A DNA stretch of 64,000 nucleotides from Tillus elongatus (GCA_964006375.1 OZ023269.1:558001-622000), one strand, 5' to 3'; positions 24,305 to 39,106 are shown, counted from the first letter of the stretch. Program-made: numbers and translations. The notes: generated by a model not told the origin, from the letters alone.

Positions 24305-24727
24305 CTTCAGCAAAAACATCGTATCCCAACGAAAATCGTATTAGCAAATTATAAAATAGAAATATTACCATCCTTTAAGATTTTGGGCGTTAGAATAAAC
24401 AAAAATCTATTATGGAAAAAAAAAACAGAATATCTTATTTCCCAAGCAGAAAAAGGCACCAATATCTTAAGAATGGTTACAAACACGAAATGGGGAGCAG
24501 CTGCAACCGTATCCTTTTCATATATGTCATATACAAGAACAATAATAGACTATGAATGTATATTTTATGGTCAGGCAGCCAATATACCTCTTAAAAAACA
24601 AGATATTGTGCAAAATAAATGTTTGAGATCATGTTTGGGTTTACTTAGGTCAATACCAGTTTGTGCAGTCATAGCTAAGTCAGGAGAAGTGCCACTTAGT
24701 TTTAGAAGAAGTATTCTTTGTTTTTAA
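24305..24727 (+). pseudogene. LINE RT C-terminal fragment
   Basis: One open stretch at 24383-24727 (114 residues) with the thumb/connection pattern of insect LINE RTs: FKILGVRINKNLLWKKKTEYLISQAEKG, then LRMVTNTKWGA and YTRTIIDYECIFYG, ending PLSFRRSILCF. The reading extends upstream to about 24305. Its 3' end is cut exactly where the second mariner inverted repeat begins, so the mariner probably inserted into it. Confidence 0.75.
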
Positions 24728-26530
24728 GGGTAACACATGATGGCGTAAGTTTTGGTGTCTTGGAACCTACCCCTTAGGCAGGGGCGTAAAGTACCCATAC
24801 AATTTAGATGGCACCCTATGTTGAGTGACACCTCATTTTTAAGCTTTCTCAAATCTGCTCACAACATACGACTATCTTAATTTTGGTTTGGATATGGCAT
24901 AAAATATTCAATTAAAGAATAAGACAAAATATCAACGAATGAAATAATGTTATCTAATTGAATATTCAAATTGTTTTCTTTCCACGTCCATACAATAATA
25001 AATTCTTTGCTTCACTTCCAAGCGAGCATTTCACAGAATTTCGGGAGTTATCTGACGACATTCTTCAACAATTCTCCGACGAAGCTTCTCAAATGACTTT
25101 GGTCATGTTGCATACATTTTGTCCCAATAGAAAAAAGTCCAAGGGTGTTAAATCTGGCGATCTGGGAGGCCACTCAATTGAACTTCTGCGTACTATCCAG
25201 TGACTTGGAAAGTTGTGATCAAGAAAATCACGCAGATCTGCGGCATAATATGGTGGAGCACCATCCTGCTGAAACCACACATCCTCTTCTGCCAAAGCGT
25301 TGTCATTTTCCAATACTTCCACAATCGTTTGGTAGATATGCGATTTCAGTAGATCCAGATACACGTTTCCATCCAGATTTTCCGGTAGGAAGAAAGGCCC
25401 TATGAGGTGGTATCCCAGCATGCCCGGCTAAACATTAAATTACCCCGGATGCTGGGTATGAGTTTCACGAAAAATTCTTGAATTTTCATCACTCCAGTAG
25501 CGGCAATTATGCCGGTTAACTTGTCCATCCAGTTGGAACGTACATTCGTATGAAAAACAGAATGAGTACAGAAAGATTGGCTTCCTCCTGGCACGATCAC
25601 TCACTCCTACACAGAACTGCACGCGGTGATCAGGATCGTCTTAATTCAGTTCCTGTAGCAAATTAGTAATTAAATTTAATCAATTGTATGGGTGATACTT
25701 ATTACTTTTTAAGATTCGGCGGCAGCTAGCTACACAAATTCCTGAAGTACTTGCAGGTATCCTGAGACTTAAATTTGATTCCATTGCGATATAACCCAGG
25801 ATAGCTACTTAAGTACCCTCATTACATACGACCTGTTCACGTTGATGCTTTATGTTTGCAACCGATCCAGTTTCATAGAATGTACGCATTAAATCCAGGA
25901 CGTACCGATGCTTGTGTGTGTTTTTCTCAGGATGGCTATCAATAAAAATCTGTGCTGCCTGTCGTGCACAGCTGTCATTCTTGTAGAACAAACAGATTAT
26001 TTCAACTTTTTAATTGTATAAACCATTTTCGCGAATTGGAATTCAATCGACTTTGATTTTGATGATTTTACCGGATAATTACTTTTCTCGTTTAAAGTAA
26101 AATAGCTAAGAAAGTTGGATTGATAAGATTTATTAATAGATAAACGAAAAATCATTAAAGAAAATATTTTTATTAATGAATTGTTAAAAAAAAGCATCAT
26201 ATAACGCCCGAAATGCTTCTAAATGTTCGTTCGTAAGTGGATCAAAGATTTGATAATTGTATGGTAGTGGAGGGAAAACAATTTGAGCATTTAATTAAAT
26301 AACTTTTTTTTTCATTGATATTTTGTCTTATTCTTTAATTGATTGATGATTTTGATGCCATATCCAAACCAAAATTTAAAAACATGGTATGCTGTGAGCG
26401 GGCTTGAGAAAGCTTTTAAATACAGTGTTGCTGAACATAGGGTGCCATTTAAAATTTAAGCGTATTTTACGACCCTACCTAAGAGGTAGGTTCCAAGACA
26501 CCAAAACTTACGCCATCATGTGTCCCCCTT
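24727..26530 (-). mobile_element. Mariner-like element, D-x41-D type, copy 2
   Basis: Inverted repeats of about 215 bases at 24727-24938 and 26313-26530, with outer sequence AAGGG(T)AACACATGATGG on the left and its mirror CCATCATGTGTCCCCCTT on the right. It encloses a broken transposase on the minus strand. It is divergent from copy 1 at DNA level but has the same protein type. No clear TA target duplication. Confidence 0.85.
25075..25991 (-). pseudogene. Mariner-like transposase pseudogene (D-x41-D), copy 2
   Basis: From 25991 leftwards: an N-terminal helix-turn-helix segment (ARQAAQIFIDSHPEKNTHKHRYVLDLMRTFYETGSVANIK), then a decayed gap, then the first catalytic block region (SFCFSYECTFQLDGQVNRHNCRYW, in which the usual FSDE has become FSYE, losing the first acidic residue). 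The second and third blocks are at 25421-25089 (QQDGAPPYY, WPPRSPDLTPLDFF), with 41 residues between the two acidic positions. The parts are in different frames. The missing first Asp and the frameshifts make it inactive. Confidence 0.85.
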
Positions 26531-26652
26531 GAAAACAAAATCGACGTGTCTCGGGTTTTTTTCTCTTTCTTTTATTTCCGATAGTTTCCAGGCGGGAGAT
26601 CTTAGTTGGCACAGGCTATATGTTTGAAATTTCACCAGCTCTCTTTGTGCGG

Positions 26653-28260
<1,608 letters not shown>

Positions 28261-28264
28261 CGTT

Positions 28265-29050
28265 TTCCTAATCTGCTTTTCTACTCACCATAAACCCACT
28301 GGACAGCTTTTATGGTTTTCACAACATTTGGTGATCACCATACAATCGAAACGCGATGTCGCAATCATGATAGTTTGTCTCCAGCAGCTCTCTTCATTTC
28401 ATTAAAACTTCCACACTTCGTCAGCTGTGCCAAGCTTTCCAGACATTTTTCATTGGTCTACCTCTTTCATTTTTCCAGGTATGTGTCTTTGAAATACTAT
28501 TTTTAGTACGTTATTATGCCTGAGAATATAACCAATAGATTTTACCCTCCTCCTTTTAATTTCGTTCAGCAAGCACCTTTCTTCTCTCCTCCCCTAACAC
28601 ACTTTGATTCGTATCGACGTACCGTGTCTTTGTCACCTTTCCCCATGTCCACATTTCAAAAGCTTCTATTATCTTCATGTCTTGCTAAGTTATAGCCCAA
28701 GTTGCCGTCCCATACACTACCACACTCCACACGTCGGACTTGATGAACTGTATCCTCATGTCCTAATTAAAATGTTTATACGTCAGAAGAGAACTTTGTT
28801 TGTTAAATACTTGCTTTGCCATCGCGATCCTCCTCATCATATTTTTGTTACATTTACCATCATCTGTGATAATACTCCAAGGTACGTGAATATTTCGACT
28901 TGTTCGGGTCAATTTGACTAATTCGTCTATCATTATTTTACTACTATTTAAATATAGCAGACCAAAATCGTTATTATAATTGCTGAGGCGACGAGATGTT
29001 TTCGTTGAATATTTCAAAGTACATACGTCAGTAAGTGTTAACATTATTGG
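28265..29050 (-). pseudogene. RTE-like LINE C-terminal remnant
   Basis: The minus-strand translation shows the C-terminal part of RTE-type elements: SIITDDGKCNK.MMRRIAMAKQVFNKQSSLL, then MRIQFIKSDVWSVVVYGTATW, IEAFEMWTWGK, and near the end a FNEMKRAAGDKLSWLR-like block. Frame changes and stops break it. The upstream RT core is absent here; a different RTE-like fragment at 11.2-11.6 kb could be the same family. Confidence 0.75.
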
Positions 29051-29059
29051 AATCATTCA

Positions 29060-29568
29060 TCAAAAGTAAAAAAACATCACCAAAAAATCAAAGTTCTCCA
29101 ACTTATATACAATATGCAGTGCTTTATAAGAATCAATAAAAACTATACTGTACATTGGTTACAATTATAGGTGCAGAGTTGGAGTTTTTTTCTTGTCACA
29201 ATTTTTTTTTAGTTTGAAAATAAATCATTGTAATTTAAAAAATACAAAAGATATTGGCACGGAGTTTGTTTAATTTTTTATCTATGAACGTACTACCTAC
29301 ATGGCCCAAGAAAACATAAGACCCTTTATAGGACGACTGACGATTTTGACATTTTATTGTAGAGGCTATTAAAGAAAATAAGTGTACCAAATTTCAAAAA
29401 TTTATCTCAAGGGATACGAGACGAAAACCTAAAATATGATTAAATAATTGCAACTTTGTTATCCTGTATATAAAAAATGATGCGTTTTTGACAAATGGGT
29501 CTATTAACATTTTTTCTTATTTTGCAGATTACTATTGCCCCCTGAAATAACTACATGACGTTAGCTTA
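29060..29568. other. AT-rich spacer without recognisable feature
   Basis: No gene, repeat family member or RNA recognised. Confidence 0.45.
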
Positions 29569-29870
<302 letters not shown>

Positions 29871-30977
29871 CTACCATAGTCTTACTTTTGTTTATAATTA
29901 GAAATGGCACAACTCTTAATAAAAACCTTTTACTTTGTTATTTTCTTTATTTGGTTTACATAACTGAAGGAGACGAATAAAAAATGAAATCTTAATGAAG
30001 GTTCGCTACCAAAACGGAGTTGATCCATTATAATTTTTTCATAGCCTAGTAGTTTGCTTATACAATGAAAGAAATAATAATAAAATGTGCACATTCTGAC
30101 AGGAAGGTGGACTCTGGCAATGTCATATGTCGACCATTATTTTTTCTTAACACCCAAACTAATACTTATCATCACATCGGGACCGGCCAATTGGACCTAC
30201 CTGCTTCAACTTTTTATCTACAAAATCTCACTTCACGTTAACGACGTCTGTCAAATCAACTGCAGGCATAAAAATTAGAGATTCTTCACCAATTTCCTCA
30301 CGCTATGCAGAAGGTTTGAAGGTACGTGCTAAATATTTATCCAAAGATCATTTTCTCCCAATATTTCGATTATAGTGTTCTAACAGCGGCAGGTGTGAGA
30401 AAATTAATAGACCGTATTTTACTTTCAAAACATATAAATGTATAATCATCTCAGAAAAGGTGCTTGATGTTCACAGGTTTTGACTTTGTAACCAACGTAA
30501 GCCTATGTTTATCTCGCCGATGTTTTTTCTGTCTCCTATAATGTCGGTGTCAGTTTTAATCTCACATAATGTAACATGTTATTATAGAAGATACATTAAA
30601 ACTATTTGTTCAGACTGGAATGAATTACGATTTAAATTAAGATAGCAGAACGAAAATTACCGCCTTATACAAATTTGTAACTTGAATATAATGTATTTCA
30701 AAAGAGTTTCAAGATATTATTATAGTTATGTTCTTCAAAATATTTAACAAAGAATTAATGAACGTTAGTTTATTTACGTGACATTTTCTTCACAGCTAAT
30801 ACATTACGTGGATATAGGTTAAAATTTTTATAGTAAGTCTATTTAATTTGAATTAGATTTTTTTGCGTATTTCCTATAAAAATTGTTTTTTTAAATAGAA
30901 ACTTCACTTTGTGACCATTATAGTACATATAGTTACTTATATTTAATTAAAATAACTGCAGACTTTAAAATCGCTCA

Positions 30978-30980
<3 letters not shown>
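29871..30980. other. AT-rich region without recognisable gene
   Basis: A trace of the family A end (TTCGCTACCAAAACG near 30003-30020) is the only repeat seen. No coding motif. Confidence 0.45.

Positions 30981-31068
<88 letters not shown>
30981..31068. repeat. (TA)n microsatellite
   Basis: Pure TA tract without recognisable family A flanks. Confidence 0.95.
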
Positions 31069-31070
<2 letters not shown>

Positions 31071-31196
31071 TAATATTATCTTCCTGAATAATAAAGCAAA
31101 ATCCCAGAAAAAAAAAACATCTTTTGAAATAGCTATTTTTATTTGTGAGCATTTAAATATCATCAAAATCCTTTCTATGACCTGTATTGCTTATTT

Positions 31197-31350
<154 letters not shown>

Positions 31351-31370
31351 CAAATGTTTAAAAAATATAT

Positions 31371-32095
31371 TTATGTTTCTAGTTGCATTTTGAATGCGCT
31401 CCGATATTGTGACGTCATAGTAGGTCAAACAGGATGGCGTAAGCGTGAACTGTGTGTCTACGAACATGCGTTTTCTTGTGCAGTTTGGGAGTAATTGTTC
31501 TTAATTTCGAAGTGAACTGAAATTTTAGCAAAGATGGATTTGTAAGACTGTTTTATAGACATTTTTACATATTCTCACACGCGTAAATGTCTTACTTTTG
31601 GCGAGAATTTAAAGAAAAGCGGAAACAATAATTTAGCCCATAAATGGTGGTTGTTTAGATACAGTAACCATGACAACCCGCTGTTGTCTGACGTCACGAC
31701 TAATGTTGAATTCTTAACATTTAGCCCTCTTTTATATAATTCACTACAAACTAGTTTTATCGTTTCTTATTTACATGACTAAATACAAGAATACTTACCT
31801 TAATATCTGTCAACAATAATCGTAAATTACATACTTTTACTGCCAATTTCGACAATAAATGTCGAAGTCGAGTCGAGTAAATTTAGATGGTAATTATAAT
31901 GATGAAGTGTTACAATCTATTAAATAGCCACTTGACATCAAATAAACATTAACATGCCTGTAATTATAGCTTATTGGAACAAGAGACAATCTTGATTTAA
32001 TAACAATATTACACAAGTTCTGACACCAATTTAAAGCACTCTAAATATAATTCGTATAATCTTTTAAAATAAGGGTAACAGTCGTACTACTCATT
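31371..32095. other. Spacer without recognisable gene
   Basis: GACGTCA occurs near 31412 and 31690. No coding or repeat assignment. Confidence 0.4.
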
Positions 32096-32099
32096 TTAG

Positions 32100-33040
32100 A
32101 CCATAAGCGGGTAATACAAACATTAATGATAACATCAATGACCTCCTCTCTAGCACATCCAACCCAGTTCACAGGTACGCGGACGACAGCACCCTCCACG
32201 CAAATATACAATATTCTAAGCCTGTCTCTTTAGCCCAAATAGATGAGGATCTCAGACTCATGGAGGGTTCTGTCTCCGTGAATCTCCAAAAAATATTAGA
32301 CTGGGGAAGTAGAAATCTTGTACAATTCAACCCCACCAAATCTCAGTCTTGCTTTCTTTCTCATAAGAGATACACCAGCCCTAGACCCATCACAATGAGC
32401 AACCAAGTTATTCAAAGTAATGAGTCCTTTTCACTTGTTGGCATTTCTGTGGATCGAAATCTGAATTGGCACCAATATGTGACATCAATTGCAAAAGCGG
32501 CTGCTAAGAAATTTCCTCTTCCGGGCTCGCAAATACTTTTGACCAGCTAATCTATATACCTTATATACTTCACAAATAAGGCCAAACCTCGAATACTGCT
32601 CCCACATATGGGGTGCTGCTGCCGCTTCTACACTCGCTTTCCTGAACTCCATTCAGAAGAGAGCTATATGTCTCATCGGAGACGATACCCTCACCCAAAG
32701 GCTGCCATCCCTTGCTCACCGACGTGCCGTTGGTGACCTCTCTCTCTCTTCTATAGATATCTGCACGGGCACTGCTCAGAAGAGCTTTCTTCCATAGTTC
32801 CTACACCTGCTGCCCCCAACAGATCTACCAGGGGAACCAGCCCGCTCTTTTGTACCAAGGACTTCCAAGTTATGGAATTCCTTGCCGGCACATGTTTTTC
32901 CTTCTCCTCCGAACCTCCAAATCTTCAAGTCCAGAATTAACAAGTTGCCTCTTTCCTCTTTGTCGAAACCCACGGTACGATAGTATTTACGCTGCAAGCC
33001 CTCGTGGTGTGTTGTTGAAATAAAAAATAAAAATCCAAAC
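32100..33040 (+). pseudogene. LINE RT C-terminal half, decayed
   Basis: Plus strand. Catalytic RYADDSTLH with YADD at 32176-32187, then EDLRLMEGSVSVNLQKILDWGSRNLVQFNPTKSQ and SLVGISVDRNLNWHQYVTSIAKAAAKK to 32550. After a frame change, remnants of the C-terminal region continue (LEYCSH.WG, LSLFYRY, and a NSLPA-like end) to about 33000. Expected from insect LINEs of the Jockey/CR1 groups. A reverse-oriented copy of the same 3' coding end lies at 34980-35155. The upstream RT fingers are missing. Confidence 0.8.
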
Positions 33041-33049
33041 ATTACAAAG

Positions 33050-33875
33050 ACATGCATTTATGGTCAGCTTTTGGCCAGTTTTCACAGAAAAGTGGCTTAT
33101 GATGAGATCACGACCTTATGCAGGTGTACCACTGAATACTACGCAAGTCTTTAAAAGTATGTTTCTGAAAAACGTTCGGAGAGGCCGATCTTGTTTTTAA
33201 GGGACATATTTTCGCTCGAATGTTAAAGCTGTTATTAGTGCATTATTGTGGTTGCACGAGACAAATATTAGGGCAGGTATTTTATTAGTGACTCATTATC
33301 TGCACCTAAAGCGATTTTTAGCATTAAACCTGAATAAATCATATGTCCAGTTCTATGTCATATAAAAAGATGATTATGGATCTTGGTATGACATTTATTT
33401 AAATCCAACCGATAAACTAGCCCAAGGAGCTGTCCAAATAGGTGTCTTAAAAAACTAATTTTGCCACACGACTTAGTACGATAGTTAAAATGTTGTGTGG
33501 GATGAGTGGAAAACAGAGTGGAAAAATATATCCAAAACATTAAAAAAACATATTTCCTCCTCCCCCATACATAACCCAATAAATTCCCACATGTATTCTT
33601 CTTTAACGTCCCAAAACATTTTGTTTCAACCGTTCTCAGGCTCAAAACGGGCTATGGAAAAATTTCGAGTCATTTATCTAGATTGGGAATCATACAGTCA
33701 TCAAAATGTGCATGGGTTAGTGCAGATCTTAATCATATTTTGCTTGATTATAAAACCTATGTATGTGCAGTAAAAAACTTTTATGCAAATTGCTACGTTT
33801 TTTTTAACGTAGACAAATAAGCAGGAATTATCAACAAATCAACCGCAGAGAAATTTTGGTAAGTAATTTATTTGT
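33050..33875. other. Spacer without recognisable gene
   Basis: Small ORFs on both strands near 33358-33773 have no recognisable motif. Confidence 0.4.
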
Positions 33876-33877
33876 CA

Positions 33878-33976
33878 TGACGCAAACCCGCGTATTAAAC
33901 TTGGTTACGATAACTTTGTTCCGGTGATATAAAAATTGTTCGAAAGAAAACAAAAAATTTTCGGGGAAAAACTAGC

Positions 33977-34052
<76 letters not shown>

Positions 34053-34165
34053 GTATACAATTGAATATGGCCCCGGATATGTGTTCCAGGGGGCCTATAC
34101 AGACTCGTTTCGAGAGATTACATCGTCGCGATCTGTTTATTAGTGATTTTTAAAAAGAAAATCCA
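33878..34165 (+). repeat. Family A repeat with (TA)n
   Basis: Body remnant (GGTTACGATAACTTTGTTCCGG, TTCGAAAGAAAAC), (TA)n at 33982-34049, right-end module (CCCCGGATATGTGTTCCAGG) and hairpin remnant TTAGTGATTTTTAAAAAGAAAATCCACTAA at 34140-34169. A SINE follows directly in inverse orientation. Confidence 0.75.
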
Positions 34166-34167
34166 CT

Positions 34168-34525
34168 AAAAATTGAAATCGGCTGCAGAAAAAAAAGCAA
34201 TCACTTGTGAAGCCACGAGAAAAGTCTACAACTGTATTAAATATAGAATGGTTTAACTAAATTAGGGCAAGACAAACAATCAGATATGCTATTCAAACTG
34301 AATTAAGTTTTAAAAGTTTTCATGTCTTTATTAAATTATTTTTTATACAAAAACGCACAAAAAAATTAACGGAAATAAGAACAATCCGATCAGATAACGG
34401 TAAAATAAAATGAAATACTAAAGAAAAAGCAATAAAAAGTTAAGTCACTAACTAGGATTAGAACTCGTCTTATTATAGGACTCGATTATCTGATGCAACC
34501 GCTTAGACCACAGGACCACCATCGA
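34168..34525 (-). mobile_element. tRNA-derived SINE, copy 1
   Basis: Read on minus, it begins GGTGGTCCTGTGGTCTAAGC, an A-box-like segment. About 50 bases on is GAGTTCTAATCCTAG, close to a B box (GGTTCGANTCC). The body matches 41290-41625, including ATTTCATTTTACCGTTATCTG and TTTTCTCGTGGCTTCACAAG, and it ends in an AT-rich tail. The head resembles a serine/leucine-type tRNA; pol III activity is inferred. Confidence 0.7.
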
Positions 34526-34833
34526 CATTACAGTTGGATGTACTAGCAGGTATATAGGCTAGTATGTTAATTTCCTAACGTCTTTATTATTTATACCAAA
34601 CAATTTCTATTTACAATGGGTATAAGAGCTTGTTAGTCATTTCTTGTCGTATTTCACTACGGCTACCATAATTATCAATTTTGACGTTATAACATTTATT
34701 TACCAGAATCTTAACTATAACTCTTTAACTTAGAGATCTAAAGATTGGTACACAGGATACTCTATATGCCGATATAAGGAAGGTACGTACCAAATTTGAT
34801 AAAAATCGGCCCATTATCTTTTGAGTGATCGGT

Positions 34834-34906
<73 letters not shown>

Positions 34907-34990
34907 AAATTGACCCTGGATATGGGTTCTAGGGGGCCTAGTTCGCGCTCATTTGAAGAAATGTTTTCATAAGGAATAAGTGTGCCGGAA
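34526..34990 (+). repeat. Family A repeat, SINE-flanking body with (TA)n
   Basis: 34526-34700 matches the reverse complement of 41040-41275 (for example GAGCTTGTTAGTCATTTCT). It continues into AAAAATCGGCCCATTATC and GAGTGATCGGTGTGATA, then (TA)n at 34838-34899 and the right-end module (GATATGGGTTCTAGGGGGCC, TTCGCGCTCATTTGAAGAAA). The module is broken by a LINE 3' end at about 34980. Confidence 0.75.
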
Positions 34991-35155
34991 AGAAATTCCA
35001 CAACTTGGAAGTCCTCGGGACAAAAGAGCGGGCATAACAAGATGTTCTATGTCTCGTGACCTGGACTGTAAAAGGGTGCATTCACTCTGTACCCCTGGTA
35101 GATCTGTTGGGGGCAGCAGGTGGAGGAACTATGGAAGAAAGCTCCTCTGAGCAGT
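34980..35155 (-). pseudogene. LINE 3' coding-end fragment
   Basis: The reverse complement matches 32765-32905 (TTCTTCCATAGTTCC, GCTGCCCCCAACAGATCTACC), the C-terminal coding end of the LINE at 32.1-33.0 kb. This copy keeps about 40 bases missing from the other. It separates two family A right ends. Confidence 0.7.
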
Positions 35156-35338
35156 TTTTTTTCTCTTGCCTGTTGGTTTGTCAATGGTTGTAAATTTGGA
35201 CCATCTATTGAGCTTATTGCGTGTTGTGTGTCCACTATTATGTTATCTACTGTAGAGTTTTGTGTTTCTGAAAAGTTGGTTTTTGTTATTTTCTATAAAT
35301 CCTTTGCTTTATTTCTGATTTTTTTTCTGTTATGTTTA

Positions 35339-35535
<197 letters not shown>

Positions 35536-36800
35536 CAGGAACATGTTGATATTATTGCGTTATTTTTGGGAAATGACCAGTGCGCGAACAGAACGATGCA
35601 GTTATTTAATCAGTAACAACCTGACCAAGTGACTACTCGGAAGTAGTTCTAGATCTAGTAGAATAGTTTTAAAATAATAAACGATAAAAGCTCCTACTAC
35701 TTCTTGAAGAATATATGATGTATATGGCTGACTGTATTTAGTCTATTATCAATCTCGTAAAATTTATAAAATGCATATTGTTTGTGCAATTTGATATAAA
35801 TGTGTATTGGTATTTGTTTGTATTGACAAGGCTCATATACTCAATGCATTGTAAGTACGTTAACAAATTAAATAAATAAATAAATATTGGGAACAAGTCA
35901 TCTGCAAATGGTAAACTGATTTAATGTTTTACATTGTTTGGTAGAGGACGTAGATATAAGATTTTCATCAAATTAAACCTTTCAATTTTATCCAAAGCCA
36001 GTGTAAAGTTGTTTCAAAAGGTTGCTTATTATATCACATCAGATGATCTCAGAAATGATAAAAAGATAAAGAAGTCTATACAACCTATAGCGTTGTTAAT
36101 TTGCATAACTTAATAAATTAATACTTTACACTTGAAAACGCATCCTAATCGTTAAATACTGGAGGGCATATATACAAAATCAATAGCTTTTAAAATTCGG
36201 AATTGTTAAAGACGACTAGAGGGTTGTTTAAGAAGTGTTGAGTCCTGTCTTGAGGTATATTTCTCAAGTATATGTTTTCAACGTATAGGACGCGGTAACA
36301 GCGGTAACAGAATTACTTCGACAGGTGGATGAAAATTAATAAGGGGTTATTTAATTTTCTGAAATGTGTAAGTGTATAATTATAACACAAAAGGTGTTCA
36401 ATTTATACGGATTTAGACAGAAAATGTGTATATAATAGATGTGTTTATATGCCACGTTTTTTGTTAACTAATTTAGAAACTATAGACCCTATTATCTAGC
36501 ATAACCTGGTTATAGCAACAGGCATCGATTTGAAGTTTGTGTGCTGAACAAAGAATTGTATTCTTGTATTCCTTTTACTATTTTTGTATCAAACATCTAC
36601 TATTTTGACGAATTTTTATTATAAAAAGTTGCTAATAGAAATACTTTCAAACTTTGAATATTCCTTCAAATATCCTAATTCTACTAACTAGAGCACATGT
36701 ACCCCATAACTAGAGCCCACTAAATGATTACATACAGACTGGCCCGTTGAAAACAAGTTGGCAGCCATAAATCTCAGGAAGAGATTTTGTCGAAAAAAAC
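35536..36800. other. AT-rich region without recognisable gene
   Basis: No coding motifs. An AAATAAATAAATAAAT run near 35868-35886 may be an old LINE tail. Confidence 0.45.
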
Positions 36801-36802
36801 CT

Positions 36803-36960
36803 TAGACACGTCAAGTTTGCTTTTGAGGGGGACAACTGTTGATGCAAAATGTATAGCCCAAAACTTTAACCTCCTAAGCGGGGATGTCATCCCTCAATTT
36901 TTTCCGAATGGGATTAGGGGTCACGTGATGGCTCGTTGAAAAGAGCTTTTAATTCCCTAG
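36803..36960 (+). repeat. Solo mariner (D-x41-D type) terminal repeat
   Basis: Read on plus it follows the same order of landmarks as the outer ends of both mariner copies: ACACGTCAAGTTTGCTTTTG, AGGGGGACAACTG, a CCTCCTAAGCGGGG block, then GGTCACGTGATGG and GAAAAGAGCTTT. No partner end or transposase is near. It abuts a family A hairpin on its right. Confidence 0.55.
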
Positions 36961-36964
36961 AGAC

Positions 36965-37090
36965 TGCTTTTAGTGAATTTTCGTAGAAAAAATTCACTAA
37001 TGGGAAGATCCCGACTTTTAAATTTTGAAAATTTTTTTTGCAAATGAGCGCGAACTAGGACCTCTAGAACCCATATCCGGGGTCAGTTTC

Positions 37091-37163
<73 letters not shown>

Positions 37164-37430
37164 CACACCGATAACTCAAAAAATAATGGGCAGATTTTGA
37201 TAAAATTTGGCATGTACCTTCCTTTTGTAAATGGCTTTATCACAAAAAATAAAAAAGCTATGATAACCAAATTTGGTAGGTAGGTTTACGATATAAAAGG
37301 TAAACTATACACCAAAATTTAGATTTATATGTTACAAGAAAAAAAAGTTATAATAAAATATTTTGTGCCAGATCATTTCTATGAAAATTCACTACCATAA
37401 CGCACTTGCTGCGTCCAGGCTTTTTATTTT
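36965..37430 (-). repeat. Family A repeat with (TA)n
   Basis: Inverse orientation: terminal hairpin TTAGTGAATTTTCG...AAAATTCACTAAT at 36970-37003, right-end module to 37092, (TA)n at 37093-37155, ATCACACCGATAACTC, then the body. It ends in the GGACGCAGCAAGTGCG terminus (as its complement) at about 37400-37420. It matches the copy at 14883-15440 end to end, with an internal deletion of about 110 bases. Confidence 0.85.
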
Positions 37431-37795
37431 TGAAATTTGGTCTCTTCGTTTAGAAGATATGGGTTTTTCAAATATCACTAATGCATTTGACGATAAATTC
37501 TTAATGCTCGTGTTGAACCTGACCAGCGTCTATTACAAAATAAAAATGTTGTTAACGACATTCTTGCTGACCTGACACACACCACAAGGCAGAGTTGCTG
37601 AAGTTTTTTTGACGCACCTTAATCTAAATCTAAATGACGTTTTATTACCTACGCCTACCAATCGCTGTGCAGACTAGTTCAAGGCACAGTGATTTTGGAA
37701 TGGGTGGAGTAAGACTAAGGGTATGCACAATCAACCAAAGGTTGCAGTGCTATCGGGGCGGCAAGGCCGCGGACGAGCCCTGAGGGAAAAAAAAC

Positions 37796-37798
<3 letters not shown>
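37431..37798. other. Spacer with short GC-rich segment
   Basis: 37700-37790 contains a GC-rich stretch (GGGGCGGCAAGGCCGCGGAC) before a TA tract. Not recognised. Confidence 0.35.

Positions 37799-37871
<73 letters not shown>
37799..37871. repeat. (TA)n microsatellite
   Basis: Pure TA tract without recognisable family A flanks. Confidence 0.95.
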
Positions 37872-37876
<5 letters not shown>

Positions 37877-38419
37877 GCTTTAAACAGACAAGGTATGTTA
37901 ATGTAGTGCTCTAGAAAATTTGTTAATTTTCAAAATAAAGATGGAAAAATATTTGTAAAATGTGTGAAACGGTCAAGTGTGCATTGTTTGAACTGATAGA
38001 TTAAAAGTTCTAAACATCTGTTGTACAATATCTTTAAAAAATAAATTCTACAATTCACAAAATATTATTAACTTTATTGATTCAAATAAATATTCCAAAT
38101 AAATTATTATTGATATCTAGTAACCGAATTTATGAAATTCTTTTGAACTACCAAGATGATTTGAAGCAAGTTTACGAATGGCTTAAGCAAAGTCTATAAA
38201 AAATGAGAACAAAATAATAAAGCTTCATCTATTGAAAATAAATTGATAAATTCGTAATTACAGGAAATAACCAAATGCTAAGAAAACAAGTGAATTTTTT
38301 AGAACAGATATTAAGAAAAAACAATCTTATTTTATTAAGAATCAAAGCTCAGAAACATCAACGTAAAGATTTCTTTAATTTTGCAGGAGATCAATTATAA
38401 TAGAGTTTTTGCATTTAAA
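37872..38419. other. AT-rich spacer without recognisable feature
   Basis: No gene or repeat recognised. Confidence 0.4.
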
Positions 38420-38850
38420 GAAAATAATTAACCGATTTCGATGAAACTTGGCAAGTGCCTTTCTCTTATTAATGGATGAGTACGTTAACCAGGAGAATCG
38501 GACAGGGTTTTCTGAGAAAATTTTTCTCCAAAAATTACAAAGCTGTTTTAATGAAATTGAGCGAATATATTGCCTTTGGAGAGGGCTTACCACGTATTTA
38601 AATTATACTTTCTAACTGTATAGAAAATTGAGTTATTTAAATTTTGATTTTTTTTCGAAAATTTTTTTTCTCAGAAAATTACAAAGTTAGGTTGATGAAA
38701 TTCGGTCGGTATCTTGCCTTAGAAAAGACCTTACTACATACCAAAATTAAACTTTTTAAGTTTATAAAAATTGAATTATGCAAATTTGATGCATTTAATA
38801 AGAATTAACTACCATAACGCACTTGCTGCGTCCCGGACTTTTTGATTCCT
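38420..38850 (-). repeat. Family A repeat without TA tract, internally duplicated
   Basis: Starts in the body (AACCGATTTCGATGAAACTTGG, AGGAGAATCGGAC) and ends with ACCATAACGCACTTGCTGCG at about 38811-38830. Two adjacent blocks of about 130-150 bases (38515-38650 and 38660-38790) are imperfect copies of each other, sharing CAGAAAATTACAAAG-type and TTTATAAAAATTGA-type segments. Confidence 0.65.
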
Positions 38851-39106
38851 ATAATGATGCATCAGCAACATATGCAACTATTGATGAACACGTTGACACA
38901 TTGCACAATTTGACAAATTTTCTTTAATGGTAGGACTATTTGTTTTCACAAGGGGTGGAAGCTAAATCCAGTTTAATTTAATTCAACACGAGGATTGAAA
39001 AATAATGTTTGTTTTTCGCCTGTTAAGAAAAATCTATCGAATGGCAAAAGAAGCACATAAAAGTTGTTTCAGCTTGCTTTTCGTCGAAAAGTCAAAGTAA
39101 AATGAA

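Noticed and set aside
33358..33773. Overlapping ORFs on both strands
   Set aside because: No motif on either strand; likely chance frames.
34168..34525. Functional tRNA gene at the SINE heads
   Set aside because: The A and B boxes are imperfect, no acceptor stem is evident, and the unit is repeated with a SINE body.
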